Position numbers and translations under genes: made by a program. A model generated the notes under the pieces. The model was not told the DNA's origin. It saw nothing but the letters and a program-made list of their open reading frames with translations, and ran no database searches. A stretch of 64,000 nucleotides of DNA from Paenibacillus pabuli NBRC 13638 (lineage in GTDB: Bacteria > Bacillota > Bacilli > Paenibacillales > Paenibacillaceae), in assembly GCF_001514495.1 (NCBI RefSeq), contig NZ_BCNM01000015.1, forward strand, positions 124,001-188,000, given 5' to 3'. Positions 17,185 to 26,637 of the stretch are shown one piece after another. Numbering within the stretch: position 1 is the first letter of the stretch; every line of letters starts with the position of its first letter.

Positions 17185-18984
17185 ATGGACGCAGAAGAGC
17201 ATTACCTGATCTTGCGCACCCACTTTGAGGCGGTGCCTGTGCAGGAAATGATTGAAGTCACGATGGATCAGATCACTCAACTGCTGGATTGTTCAAGGCG
17301 CAATGCACAGCTTGTGCTGAATAAATTGATGGAATCCGGTTATTTGACATGGACACCCGGTCGTGGACGGGGGAACCTATCCCGCATCACTTTTCTCGCA
17401 TCGGTGTCGGATCTGCTTGCAGCCAAAGCGAAGCAGCTTGTGGAGAATGAGCAGCTGAATGAAGCATGGCGTCTGATTGAATCTTCCGGTACGCAGCGAT
17501 TGAAGGACGATTTCGCCGATTGGCTGGAACGACAGCTGGGCATCTTGCGCACCGAGGGGGGGGAACGGGAAGTGCTGCGTTTCCCCTTTTATAGACCCGT
17601 CCTTCATCTGGACCCGGCGTGGGTTCAGCGGCGTACGGAATCTCATTGGGTAAGACAGATCTTTGATACACTCCTGATCTTCGATCCGGAGGAAAAACGC
17701 ATTCTTCCGGGACTAGCCCACCATTGGGAATGGGACGAATCATCATCCCGCTGGCGATTCTATTTACGTAAGGGGGTACGGTTCCACCACGGTCAGGAAA
17801 TGACTGCACAGGATGTGAGATTTACATTTACACGCATGTCAGGAAGGACATCCTCGGAATGGATGTTTTCTCTAATCACAGATATACAGACGCATGGGAG
17901 ATATTGTATTGATTTTTATTTTGCCCAGCCCAATGCGGTGTTTCCTGCCTTTCTCTGTACGGATCGCTGTTCGATCGTGCCTGAACATTGGGGTGGACCC
18001 GACAAAAAAGCCTGTTTCTCAGCACTGCCGATTGGCACGGGTCCTTTCCGTATGATCAAAAATAATGAATCCCTGCTTGTGTTGGAAGCGAATGATCATT
18101 ATTTTGAAGGGCGTCCTCATTTGGATCGGATTGAGATGTGGGTGTGGCCGGACTATGAAGGACAGCCTGGATCACATTGGACAGGCAGGGACATGCAGCT
18201 GTTATATTCGGGTGCGAGCAGGGAGGCAACGAGTGAACCTTCTCTCAGTCAGTTGGAGAATGGCAGCACCTATATGACTTTTAACCTGAACAAAGCAGGG
18301 ATTCAGCACAATATTCTATTTCGTCAGGCTCTGGATCTGGGATTGGATCGAGAACGAATGATTAAGGAGCTGGGCGGTCTCAGGCAGTATGCATCAAAAG
18401 GTTTTGTGCTCAGTGGAGCGGAGCAGGATTACACACCGAGCTTCGATCTGGATGAAGCAAAACGACGGATACAGGCATCCGGTTATGAAGGGCAATCTCT
18501 GAACTTGTATACGTATGAATGGTTGGAAAATGAAAAAACGGCCGCATGGATTAGCAGACAATGCACGGAGATGGGGATTCGGCTGAATGTGGTGAAGCTC
18601 ACGATTGAACATCTGGCTGACCCGAAAGTGTTGGCACAGGCGGATCTGGTCTTGGCTGGAGAAGTGCTTGGCGAGCAGCCAGACCTGACCTTGCTTGAGC
18701 TGTATCAATCCCGTTTCAGTTTCCTGCGCAATCATCTCAGCCCGGAATTGACCGCATATGTGGATGAAAAGTTAACCCAATGCATGGGAGAACCAAGCTC
18801 GGATGAGCGAATGAGGCAGCTATTGGACATTCAGGAAAAGATCAAGAGTTCATCGAATGTCATCTTCCTGTATCACAGTCTTCAGAGAGCCCAGCATCAC
18901 CCCATGCTTGAGGGCATTGCCTTAAATGCATGGGGGAAAATTGACTACAAGCATATCTGGATGAAGCATGTCGAGGAAGTGTAA
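17185..18984 (+). CDS. SgrR-like regulator with solute-binding-protein domain
   Basis: A 599-aa cytoplasmic protein. Residues 1-115 form the SgrR-type winged helix (QITQLLDCSRRNAQLVLNKLMESGYLTWTPGRGRGNLS). Residues about 135-585 form a family-5 solute-binding domain (LAHHWEWDESSSRWRFYLRKGVRFHHGQEMTAQDVRFTF; LPIGTGPFRM) without signal peptide, so it serves as an intracellular ligand sensor. ATG 17185 lies behind AGGAGAG; the upstream GTG overlaps that site. It diverges from an MFS pump, a frequent SgrR-pump layout in Paenibacillus and Bacillus, so it likely senses a peptide or sugar-like ligand and controls the pump. Confidence 0.85.
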   Translation: MDAEEHYLILRTHFEAVPVQEMIEVTMDQITQLLDCSRRNAQLVLNKLMESGYLTWTPGRGRGNLSRITFLASVSDLLAAKAKQLVENEQLNEAWRLIESSGTQRLKDDFADWLERQLGILRTEGGEREVLRFPFYRPVLHLDPAWVQRRTESHWVRQIFDTLLIFDPEEKRILPGLAHHWEWDESSSRWRFYLRKGVRFHHGQEMTAQDVRFTFTRMSGRTSSEWMFSLITDIQTHGRYCIDFYFAQPNAVFPAFLCTDRCSIVPEHWGGPDKKACFSALPIGTGPFRMIKNNESLLVLEANDHYFEGRPHLDRIEMWVWPDYEGQPGSHWTGRDMQLLYSGASREATSEPSLSQLENGSTYMTFNLNKAGIQHNILFRQALDLGLDRERMIKELGGLRQYASKGFVLSGAEQDYTPSFDLDEAKRRIQASGYEGQSLNLYTYEWLENEKTAAWISRQCTEMGIRLNVVKLTIEHLADPKVLAQADLVLAGEVLGEQPDLTLLELYQSRFSFLRNHLSPELTAYVDEKLTQCMGEPSSDERMRQLLDIQEKIKSSSNVIFLYHSLQRAQHHPMLEGIALNAWGKIDYKHIWMKHVEEV

Positions 18985-19047
18985 CATCGAGAAACCCAGG
19001 ATGGTACTATCCTTCATTCGACCTTTTCATGCAGAAGGCTATAATGC

Positions 19048-19899
19048 TTATTTATAAACCACACAGCCTCTTTGCTCGAGGGTAGTTAAGCAGGAAGTAG
19101 GTCTCAGATTGCTATTCCACCTGAGATCAAGCTTCTCCAGATGCTCCAGCTCCAGGATCGATTCTGGAATCTCCGAAATATCGTTATCTCTCAGATCAAG
19201 CTCAATCAGGCTGCTAAGTGCACCGATTTCTGAAGGCAAATGGGTTATTCTGTTTGTTCTGAGGCTTAGCTTTCTCAATTTTTTCATGTCCTGAATAGAG
19301 TGAGGCAATTCATTAATCCGATTGTTGTTACAATCCAATATGCGAAGTTCAGTAAGGTGGCCTAGTCCCTGAGGCAGGTGAGTAAGCAGATTACCGTATA
19401 CGTGAAGTTCTCTCAATTGGCTTAGTTCGGTGAGCGATTCAGGAAGTAATTCCAGTTTGTTATAATATAAACGAAGTTCAATGAGGCTCTTCAGATTGCC
19501 TAGTTCTGCTGGGAGCTCCCGAAGCTGATTGTCTGTAACATTCAGATATCGAAGTGACTTGAGGTTACACAGCTCTGCAGGAAGACTTGTAAATCGATTA
19601 TTGCTCAGGTAGAGGAACGTATCCAGCGAGCTTAATTGTCCAATTTCTTTGGGCAACTGTTCCAGACGATTATGCCCAAGATCCAGCATTCTCAAGTGAG
19701 CAAGGTGGCCGATAAGGCTTGGCAAAATCTCAATCTCATTACCTGCATAATTTAAAACTTCAATTTCAGTATGTTGGAACAGCCGATCGGGAATTGTGTT
19801 GATCCGGTTGTTATAGAGGCTTAGTTCAAGCAGATTTTCAGCATCCCATACATGTTCCGGTGTCTCGGTTAAACCCAGCCCATCCAGATTAATTCTCAT
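19048..19899 (-). CDS. Leucine-rich repeat protein
   Basis: A 283-aa protein made of about eleven 23-residue leucine-rich repeats of the 'LPxxIGxLxxLxxLxLxxNxL' type (for example LPKEIGQLSSLDTFLYLSNNRFTSLPAELCNL). There is no signal peptide or membrane segment, so it is cytoplasmic. The repeat is the bacterial/plant small type, often a protein-binding scaffold; no fused catalytic domain is present. Start ATG is behind GAGGAGAG. It stands alone between the SgrR-like and Crp/Fnr genes. The function is unknown. Confidence 0.88.
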   Translation of the reverse strand: MRINLDGLGLTETPEHVWDAENLLELSLYNNRINTIPDRLFQHTEIEVLNYAGNEIEILPSLIGHLAHLRMLDLGHNRLEQLPKEIGQLSSLDTFLYLSNNRFTSLPAELCNLKSLRYLNVTDNQLRELPAELGNLKSLIELRLYYNKLELLPESLTELSQLRELHVYGNLLTHLPQGLGHLTELRILDCNNNRINELPHSIQDMKKLRKLSLRTNRITHLPSEIGALSSLIELDLRDNDISEIPESILELEHLEKLDLRWNSNLRPTSCLTTLEQRGCVVYK

Positions 19900-20055
19900 G
19901 ATATTCTCTCCTCGTTTTACAAAATAATGGACATACTGGTTGTGGAAAATAGGTGGTTTGATCGTGGCATCGTGTGCTGTAACCTACTATAACAGTGCTG
20001 GTGAAGAGGTGCTGTATGCCAGCATACGATCATCCGAGGTACAGAAAGGAAGCTT

Positions 20056-20742
20056 ATGGACAACATGACATTATGGCAAGATATTCCGTTGTTTAGAGAC
20101 TTGTATCCGGAAGAACTTGAAGGAATCCGTCCTTTATTTCGAACGATATCTTACCCCAAAGGCAAGCGGATTTTTAATGAAGGTGAACCGAGCCATCATG
20201 CTTATATTGTGTTATCGGGAGTCATCAAAGTGTATAGAACGACACAGGGGAGAGAGCATACAGTCGATTTGCTGGGACAGGGCGATGTCTTTGGAGATAT
20301 GGAACTTGTCGATCCCATCAAGGAGAGGCTGTTATCCGTGGTTTCCCATCGTGACAGTGTGGTCTGTACCATTGACGGTAAGGTATTCAAACAGTTGATT
20401 GCCCAATATCCAGGTGTTAAAGACCGTTTGCTACAGCTTCAGATTGATCGTCTGATCCTGGCTAATGAGAAGTTGCATGAGATGAAAATCAATGATGCCA
20501 AGACACGATTAATGCTGACGCTGCAAAAACTGTATTCCAAATTCGGTGCACAGGAAGAGGAAAGGAGCATCATTAATTTGAGACTGACTCATCAGGACCT
20601 GGCAGATATGGTTGGAACTCTGAGGGAAACGGTAAGCATATTGTTAAAGGATTTGCAGCAGCAGGATGTTATCCAAATGCAAAATCAAAAAATAGTTATT
20701 ATGAACCCAGAAGTGTTGATGGGTTTCGCCAAGTCGGAATAA
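20056..20742 (+). CDS. Crp/Fnr family transcriptional regulator
   Basis: A 228-aa protein with a cyclic-nucleotide-binding fold (about 10-125; FNEGEPSHHAYIVLSGVIKVYR, GQGDVFGDMEL) and a winged helix (about 150-220) with recognition helix LADMVGTLRETVSILLKDL. The RExxS pattern predicts a TGTGA-type half site. Only one Cys is present, so it carries no Fnr iron-sulfur cluster; a small-molecule or redox signal is likelier. ATG 20056 follows GAAAGGA. A matching TGTGT-N6-TCACA site lies upstream of hcp at 26551, about 6 kb away, so this protein or an unlinked Fnr could act there. Confidence 0.85.
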   Translation: MDNMTLWQDIPLFRDLYPEELEGIRPLFRTISYPKGKRIFNEGEPSHHAYIVLSGVIKVYRTTQGREHTVDLLGQGDVFGDMELVDPIKERLLSVVSHRDSVVCTIDGKVFKQLIAQYPGVKDRLLQLQIDRLILANEKLHEMKINDAKTRLMLTLQKLYSKFGAQEEERSIINLRLTHQDLADMVGTLRETVSILLKDLQQQDVIQMQNQKIVIMNPEVLMGFAKSE

Positions 20743-20805
20743 ACACGAGTACCCATTGGAAATGAACGATATGTAATGTTGAAAGTTGGAGAGGGGCGAG
20801 TGATC

Positions 20806-21462
20806 ATGCATAAACTATCCGCAAACGAATTAGTGGATCGGGAACATCACGCTTGGGAGGAGCTTAAGGAGCTGTTGGACCATGGACAAAATAAATACAC
20901 CTACATTCCTGCACAGCGGGAGATCGGAGAGGATGCACTCTATCGTCTTCAGGTAAGTACCAAATCGTATTTGGGAACCGTTGCTTATGAGACGGCGGGC
21001 ATCCTGCTGGATGATGGCTGGGTTACGCTGCTTGGATCGGGCGGTGACCACATTTTCGGGAGTCTGACTAGTTGGAACGGCGTGGCTGAGCAGCCGTGTG
21101 TACCGGAACTGGAAGGAATGATGGTTGTCGCCTACGATGCAGCAGGTGGATTCTTCGGAATGGATATGGGCAAATATGGACGTACAGGACATGTATACTA
21201 TTTTGCCCCCGACACGCTGGAATGGGAATCGACAGAACTGGCTTATTCAGGTTTCATCAATTGGTTAGCCAATGGTGATCTGGAGCAGTACTATCAGACC
21301 TTTCGCTGGAAAGGCTGGCAAAACGACATGGGACAGCTTCAGACAGGACAGGTATTTGCGTATTATCCACCACTTTGGACGGAGGAGGGCGGCGGCGAGA
21401 GCAGCAGCAAAGCCCCTGTAGCACTGGAGGAAGCCTGGAAGGCAGCATTGACTGGGAAATGA
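20806..21462 (+). CDS. DUF2625 family protein
   Basis: About 218 aa, soluble. The block YLGTVAYETAGILLDDGWVTLLGSG followed by GFFGMDMG and FINWLANGDLEQYYQTFRW is characteristic of DUF2625. ATG 20806 has GAGGGG nine bases upstream; an ATG at 20776 lacks one. The gene sits 60-odd bp after the Crp/Fnr gene and 34 bp before a SUKH gene; DUF2625 and SUKH genes often occur among polymorphic-toxin immunity genes. No toxin is seen here. Function unproven. Confidence 0.78.
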   Translation: MHKLSANELVDREHHAWEELKELLDHGQNKYTYIPAQREIGEDALYRLQVSTKSYLGTVAYETAGILLDDGWVTLLGSGGDHIFGSLTSWNGVAEQPCVPELEGMMVVAYDAAGGFFGMDMGKYGRTGHVYYFAPDTLEWESTELAYSGFINWLANGDLEQYYQTFRWKGWQNDMGQLQTGQVFAYYPPLWTEEGGGESSSKAPVALEEAWKAALTGK

Positions 21463-21496
21463 AGTGCTATGACAGGACTGTATGGGGAGGGTGTGC

Positions 21497-21961
21497 ATGA
21501 GTAATATGCAAATCGAGAACATTCAGAATTATTACGGTATCGTATTTCCGCACGCATATCTGGAGTTTCAGCAGGAGGCTGGGGGTCAAGCATTTGATGT
21601 GATTGAACATGGTGAGGTCATCGATTGGGAAATTCGGTTCTTTGCTCTCGATGATCAGTTCATTGCGAACAACATCAATCTGATAGACGATGTGAATCCT
21701 GATCCAGGCCGGATTATTCCATTTGCCTGGAGTGTCAGCAGCGGCAACAACTACTTATTGGATTACCGAGAGAATTCGGAATCTCCTGCCATACTGGTTA
21801 TGGATCATGAAGAGGCGATGGTGCGCGAAGATGCCGAGAGTGAATCAGAGACGCTGGAGGAAGCCCAGCAACTGCTGGAGGAGAATGTCCGAGAGATCGC
21901 TGCCATCTTCAATGCATTCAAATGTTGTTTAAAAGTCAGACTGAGTGATCCAGTGGAGTGA
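21497..21961 (+). CDS. SMI1/KNR4 (SUKH) family protein
   Basis: A 154-aa soluble protein. IENIQNYYGIVFPHAYLEFQQEAGG is the classic SUKH opening helix pair (P-x-x-Y-xx-F/L). FFALDDQFIANN, RIIPFAWSVSSGNNYLLDY (matching 'IPFA.dg.Gd.y.lD') and a C-terminal helical stretch follow. ATG 21497 is six bases after GGGGAGG (21484-21490). It is probably co-transcribed with the DUF2625 gene and ends at a strong terminator. Possible immunity or housekeeping role; no cognate toxin nearby. Confidence 0.8.
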   Translation: MSNMQIENIQNYYGIVFPHAYLEFQQEAGGQAFDVIEHGEVIDWEIRFFALDDQFIANNINLIDDVNPDPGRIIPFAWSVSSGNNYLLDYRENSESPAILVMDHEEAMVREDAESESETLEEAQQLLEENVREIAAIFNAFKCCLKVRLSDPVE

Positions 21962-21990
21962 TTCATCGTTTGAAAAACGAAGTGAACGAC

Positions 21991-22022
21991 AAAAGGCTCG
22001 CGCGATGCGCGGGCCTTTTACT
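21991..22022 (+). terminator. Strong terminator after the SUKH gene
   Basis: AAAAGGCTCGCGC (21991-22003) pairs with GCGCGGGCCTTTT (22007-22019), with one mismatch and a 3-nt loop. Confidence 0.9.
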
Positions 22023-22087
22023 CAAACGAATACATAAGTGCTTTTTTAGTGCTTTTTGAACGATGTAGCTCGCATTGTAACTTGCAC

Positions 22088-23431
22088 TTATCCAGTCTCA
22101 GTCATCGTAACCGTGGAAGTTGATCGTGCAGCTTTGCTATGCCAGACTACGATCACAAGCGATGCCAGACAGACCAGCAGCAGACATCCATATACAACAT
22201 GATAGGCATCCTCTACTGGAACGCCCGGAATGCCATGCAGCAGTAACCCGCAGATAGCTACGGATACCGAACCGCCAAAAAACTGGATCAGCTGTAGAAG
22301 GCCCATACCGGAACCGATCTCCGCTCTGGGCAGTACCCGAGATGCTTCGTTATTCAGTGAAGCAATGGAGGCAGAGAGTGCCGGGGAGAAAAAGAGATAT
22401 CCGCCGGTAATGATCAAGGCTGACTGATCCAGCCCCAGCACAAACAGAGCAAGTACTGAGGCAAGCAATACGTGTCCGATCATCAGAAAACGCATATTGC
22501 CATAACGGTCGATCCAGCGACCGACAAAACGGGTACAGAATGCCGAGACGATGGCTCCAGGAGCAATCAGCAAACCAATAGCCAGCGACGAACGTCCATA
22601 CAGGTCCGCGAGTACTAACGGCATCAGGAACAGATTGCCCAGATTTACGACCAGAACACAGAAGCCGATGATCAGTAGTCGGGTAAACCCGGGTGTTCGG
22701 AATACATGTGGATTCACAAAAGGAAGGCTCGCCCTGCGAATATACACGATGTGCACAACAAGTGAAATGACACCGATGGCTAGCCATAACCATGACTGCT
22801 GGGTGATGGCAACCAGAAGGGTGGTTGCATTAATCACGGTTAATGCTGCACCGATCATATCAAAAGGATTCTCCGGTTTGGCCATTTCACGCGGGAGAAA
22901 ATAGAGCAGTACGGGCAGGGCAAGCAGGACAAGCACCGTTATGGCAAAAAGTCCATTCCAGCCCCAGTACTCACTAATGAGTCCACCCACAATGGGGCCA
23001 AGTCCAAATGCCATGGCACTGCCTGATGAGATCAGTGCGATGGCAGCTCCACGTCGCTCCACTGGGATATAGCGGCTCGCGATGACAAGCCCAAGCCCGG
23101 CCATGACCCCTGCACCCGCAGATTGGAGAATGCGTGTTAGCAAAAGGATCGCAAAGCTATGCGCAAATAATCCCAGCAATGAAGATAAGCCCAGAATCAG
23201 CAATCCCACCGTCAGCAGTTTGCGTACCGGAATACGGTCAGACAATCGACTGTAAATCACCGTCGACAAGGCATAACCAATGGAGTAGCTTGAGATGACC
23301 CAGGACCCCAGGTCAGATGTAATCTGAAGATCATGAATAATAACGGGTAAAGAGACGTTAAACATGGTGGTATTCATCACAACGATGAACAGGCAGCAAG
23401 TCCAGAGAGGCATTACAATTTTATCTTTCAC
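22088..23431 (-). CDS. 14-segment MFS drug transporter (DHA2/TetL-like)
   Basis: 447 aa from GTG 23431, which follows AGGAATGG; the frame is open upstream to 23536 but that extension is hydrophilic and untypical. The sequence has about 14 hydrophobic segments, the antiporter motif C (SAMAFGLGPIVGGLISEYWGW) and an opening WTCCLFIVVMNTTMFNVSLPVIIHDL, typical of DHA2 drug:H+ antiporters. It stands alone. It is expected to pump lipophilic compounds; the substrate is unknown. Confidence 0.83.
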   Translation of the reverse strand: MKDKIVMPLWTCCLFIVVMNTTMFNVSLPVIIHDLQITSDLGSWVISSYSIGYALSTVIYSRLSDRIPVRKLLTVGLLILGLSSLLGLFAHSFAILLLTRILQSAGAGVMAGLGLVIASRYIPVERRGAAIALISSGSAMAFGLGPIVGGLISEYWGWNGLFAITVLVLLALPVLLYFLPREMAKPENPFDMIGAALTVINATTLLVAITQQSWLWLAIGVISLVVHIVYIRRASLPFVNPHVFRTPGFTRLLIIGFCVLVVNLGNLFLMPLVLADLYGRSSLAIGLLIAPGAIVSAFCTRFVGRWIDRYGNMRFLMIGHVLLASVLALFVLGLDQSALIITGGYLFFSPALSASIASLNNEASRVLPRAEIGSGMGLLQLIQFFGGSVSVAICGLLLHGIPGVPVEDAYHVVYGCLLLVCLASLVIVVWHSKAARSTSTVTMTETG

Positions 23432-23632
23432 GTAACCATTCCTGTCTATGAATTCAATGGAGCTAATGATAAATGTACCTGTTTTTTGATTCAAACAGGG
23501 TAATATATCAGAATCAATAAACCATTTTACGCTCAATCTTCATATATGGCAATAATGTCATAATTGCAGTGGGTTTGAAAAATGTGACTCCCTTTTCCTT
23601 GGTCTGGATCGTCAAGTGTTGTATGGATGTTA

Positions 23633-23669
23633 TAAAAAAATAGGCGCCCTAAATTTTAAGGGCACCTAT
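23633..23669 (-). terminator. Terminator of the P-type ATPase gene
   Basis: TAGGCGCCCT (23641-23650) and AGGGCACCTA (23659-23668) pair. On the minus strand the hairpin runs into seven Us (23634-23640 on the plus strand are A). Confidence 0.88.
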
Positions 23670-23674
23670 TACAG

Positions 23675-26326
23675 TCAGGCTGCGCTGGTTTGTGAGCCGC
23701 GATTGCGAATCCACTTGATGACATCCATCAGAATGACCGCGGCGAGAGCGAGTCCCCCTGCGATGAGGAATTCATTCCAGCCGAAGGCTGCTGGGATGGC
23801 AAAGATGCTCCGAACCCCTGGAATCAGCGTGATTCCATACAGGCAGAGACAAACCAGGATGGAGCCGAGAACATATTTGTTGGTGGTGAAGCCGACCTGG
23901 AGAATCGTCTGTGTGTTGGAGCGTGCTGCAAAAGTTTGCAGACTCCGTGCCAGAATCAGGGTTGTGAAGGCCATCGCCACACTCATTTCCTCCGAGATCC
24001 CAAGTCCAATATATTGGGACACGATGACAGCCACCCCGATTAGAACACCACGCGTAATGACAGCCTGCAATGTACCGCCGGCAAAGATACCTTCGTTAAT
24101 ATCCCGCGGTTTGCGCCGCATGACGTCCGGTTCAGCTTTTTCGGTACCCAGTGCAATGGCAGGCAGGGAGTCATTCACCAGATTGATGAAAAGCAGTTGG
24201 AGGGCTGTAAAAGGGTTCACCCAACCGACCACAAGTGCAAACAAAATGGCGATAATCGCCCCGAGGTTTCCTGCAAACAGGTATGCAATGGCTTTTTTGA
24301 TATTGTCAAATACCATACGCCCGACACTGACGGCATTTACGATAGACACAAAGTTATCATCCGTCAAAATCATGGCTGCCGCATCTTTGGCGACATCTGT
24401 CCCGCTGCCCATTGCTACGCCGATGTCGGCCTGTTTCAATGCGGGTGCGTCGTTGACACCGTCTCCGGTCATCGCTGCAATCTTGCCTTTGCGCTGCCAT
24501 GCACGCACGATGCGGATTTTATTTTCAGGAGATACGCGTGCATACACCGAGATATGTTCGAGCTGCTGATCGAGTTCTTCATCCGACAGTTTGTCCAGCT
24601 CTGCTCCAGTGAGGGCCAGGTCGTCTGGACCTGCAAGTCCGATATCCATACCGATCGCTTGGGCTGTTGTTTTGTGGTCGCCGGTGATCATGATGGTGCG
24701 AATGCCCGCCTTCTTGGACTCTTCGATGGAACCATATACCGCTTCACGCGGTGGATCGATCATGGCGGTCAGACCAACAAGCGTTAGATCATGTTCGTCC
24801 TCTATCGTGACCTGATTTTTGTCATCAAACTTTTTGTAGGCGTAAGCCAGCACACGAAATGCGCGTTTGGAGAACGCTTCGTTTTTCTCTTCAAACTGTG
24901 TGCGAATCTCAGGCGTCAATGGCTGGACTTCTCCGTTCATAAATACATGACTGCAGCGACTGAACAGAACATCTGGGCCACCTTTGGTCAGCAAAGCCGT
25001 CTGTCCCTCAAATGTGTGCACTGTACTCATCAGTTTCCGATCCGAGTCAAAAGGAAGCTCGGCTTCACGCGGAAACTGGTCACGGATTTCATTGTAATCC
25101 TTGTTCACCCGGTTGCTGAAAGCAATGAGCGCCACCTCAGTTGGGTCACCGAGCTCCTTGCCTTCCTGATTAATATTGGAATCATTGCAGAGTACTGCAA
25201 TATGTAACAAACGGCGCTCCTCTTCAGACCACTGTTTGGGATCATCCGGGAATTGGTCTTTGGTGCCATGGGGAATATAATAGTCAACCACAGTCATCTT
25301 GTTTTGAGTAAGCGTTCCTGTTTTGTCTGTACAGATAATGCTGGCAGAACCCAAGGCTTCCACGGCAGGAAGACGTCTGATGATGGCGTGCTGCTTGGCC
25401 ATTTTATTCGTTCCCAGAGACAATACAATGGTCACAATCGAGGAAAGGGCTTCAGGAATGGCGGCGACAGCGACGGCAACTGCGAACATGAGGGCATTCA
25501 CAATGGATGGCCCGATATTTTCCGTTCCTTCGGTTAGCCAGACACGTCCTGCTTCGATGGCGAAAATAAGAATCGACAAGCCCAGGATAAAGAAGCCCAG
25601 CTTCTTGCTAAACGATTCCAATTTGCGCTGCAGCGGGGTTTCCTTTGCTTCTGCATTTTCAATCAATTCGGCAATCTTGCCGATTTCCGTTTTCAGTGCT
25701 GTACCCGTAATGACGAGCGTACCCCGACCATACACCACCAGTGATCCACTGAATGCCATATTGCGCCGATCGCCGATCGGAGCTTCTTCCGGGATGGCAT
25801 CTGCGTGTTTCTCCGCTGCTTCGGATTCTCCTGTCAGCATGCCCTCGTTGATTCGCAAGCTGCCTGATTCCAAAATGCGGCCATCTGCCGGGACATAATC
25901 ACCTGCATCGAGCAGGACAATGTCGCCTGGAACGAGATTCCGCGCGGGAATCGTTTTTTTCTGTCCGTCACGAATGACTTTGGCTTCGGGAGCAGACATT
26001 TGCCGGAGTGCATCCAGAGAACTTTCGGCCTTTTTGGTCTGTACAACACTGATTACCGCATTTAACAGAATGACGAGAAAAATGATTAGCGATTCGATCA
26101 GGTGTCCAAGCACAATTTGAACAGCGGCAGCAATAAGCAGCACGATGACCATGGGATCTTTAAAATTTTCAAGAAACAGCTTCCAGATGGGTGTTGCAGC
26201 TTTTCCTTTTAACTCGTTATATCCTTCTGTCTCCAGTCTCTTCTCAGCTTCAGAGGTTGTGAGTCCGTTATTGGAACTCTGTACGTCCTGAAGTGTTTCC
26301 TCTGCACTGTGTCTGTAATGTTGCAA
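23675..26326 (-). CDS. Cation-translocating P-type ATPase, P2A (calcium) type
   Basis: An 883-aa P2-type ATPase. Order: N-terminal cation-ATPase domain; segments M1-M2 at about 55-105; actuator with LTGESE (about 165-171); M4 with the ion-site motif IPEALSS; phosphorylation loop CTDKTGTLTQNK (about 333-344); nucleotide domain; hinge MTGDGVNDAPALKQADIGVAMG; six C-terminal segments. P2A pumps of this kind export Ca2+ (or Mn2+) at the expense of ATP. The start is TTG 26326, eleven bases after AAGGAG. It is a single gene ending at a good terminator. PEALSS in place of the usual PEGL is seen in other bacterial members, so the ion is likely but not certain. Confidence 0.9.
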   Translation of the reverse strand: MQHYRHSAEETLQDVQSSNNGLTTSEAEKRLETEGYNELKGKAATPIWKLFLENFKDPMVIVLLIAAAVQIVLGHLIESLIIFLVILLNAVISVVQTKKAESSLDALRQMSAPEAKVIRDGQKKTIPARNLVPGDIVLLDAGDYVPADGRILESGSLRINEGMLTGESEAAEKHADAIPEEAPIGDRRNMAFSGSLVVYGRGTLVITGTALKTEIGKIAELIENAEAKETPLQRKLESFSKKLGFFILGLSILIFAIEAGRVWLTEGTENIGPSIVNALMFAVAVAVAAIPEALSSIVTIVLSLGTNKMAKQHAIIRRLPAVEALGSASIICTDKTGTLTQNKMTVVDYYIPHGTKDQFPDDPKQWSEEERRLLHIAVLCNDSNINQEGKELGDPTEVALIAFSNRVNKDYNEIRDQFPREAELPFDSDRKLMSTVHTFEGQTALLTKGGPDVLFSRCSHVFMNGEVQPLTPEIRTQFEEKNEAFSKRAFRVLAYAYKKFDDKNQVTIEDEHDLTLVGLTAMIDPPREAVYGSIEESKKAGIRTIMITGDHKTTAQAIGMDIGLAGPDDLALTGAELDKLSDEELDQQLEHISVYARVSPENKIRIVRAWQRKGKIAAMTGDGVNDAPALKQADIGVAMGSGTDVAKDAAAMILTDDNFVSIVNAVSVGRMVFDNIKKAIAYLFAGNLGAIIAILFALVVGWVNPFTALQLLFINLVNDSLPAIALGTEKAEPDVMRRKPRDINEGIFAGGTLQAVITRGVLIGVAVIVSQYIGLGISEEMSVAMAFTTLILARSLQTFAARSNTQTILQVGFTTNKYVLGSILVCLCLYGITLIPGVRSIFAIPAAFGWNEFLIAGGLALAAVILMDVIKWIRNRGSQTSAA

Positions 26327-26550
26327 TGGTTGAACAGCTCCTTGGATAATAGATTTCGGATATTATATTTCTTTGTGTATATAACCTTGCAGACGTATAA
26401 GAATCAGTGAATTTTCATCATTTTGATGAACTTCATAGGTAGAATCTCCGTGTCTGGTGAATCTCATTCGTTTGCTATGATTACGAGTTGTATCTTCTGT
26501 GGGTTGCACTTTTTAGGAATGGAAATAGATATTGAAAGGATATCGAAAAC

Positions 26551-26566
26551 TGTGTGCGTCATCACA
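26551..26566. promoter_or_regulatory. Fnr/Crp-type site upstream of hcp
   Basis: TGTGT-GCGTCA-TCACA matches the Gram-positive Fnr/Crp consensus TGTGA-N6-TCACA with one mismatch. A possible extended -10 (TGCTACGCT, 26585-26593) would put its centre at about -41.5, the class II activator position. Confidence 0.65.
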
Positions 26567-26637
26567 CTTGGTCACTTATGGGTCTGCTACGCTATTTGAT
26601 AACGAACATCGTTTAATCCGAATAGGAGGGGAATCAT

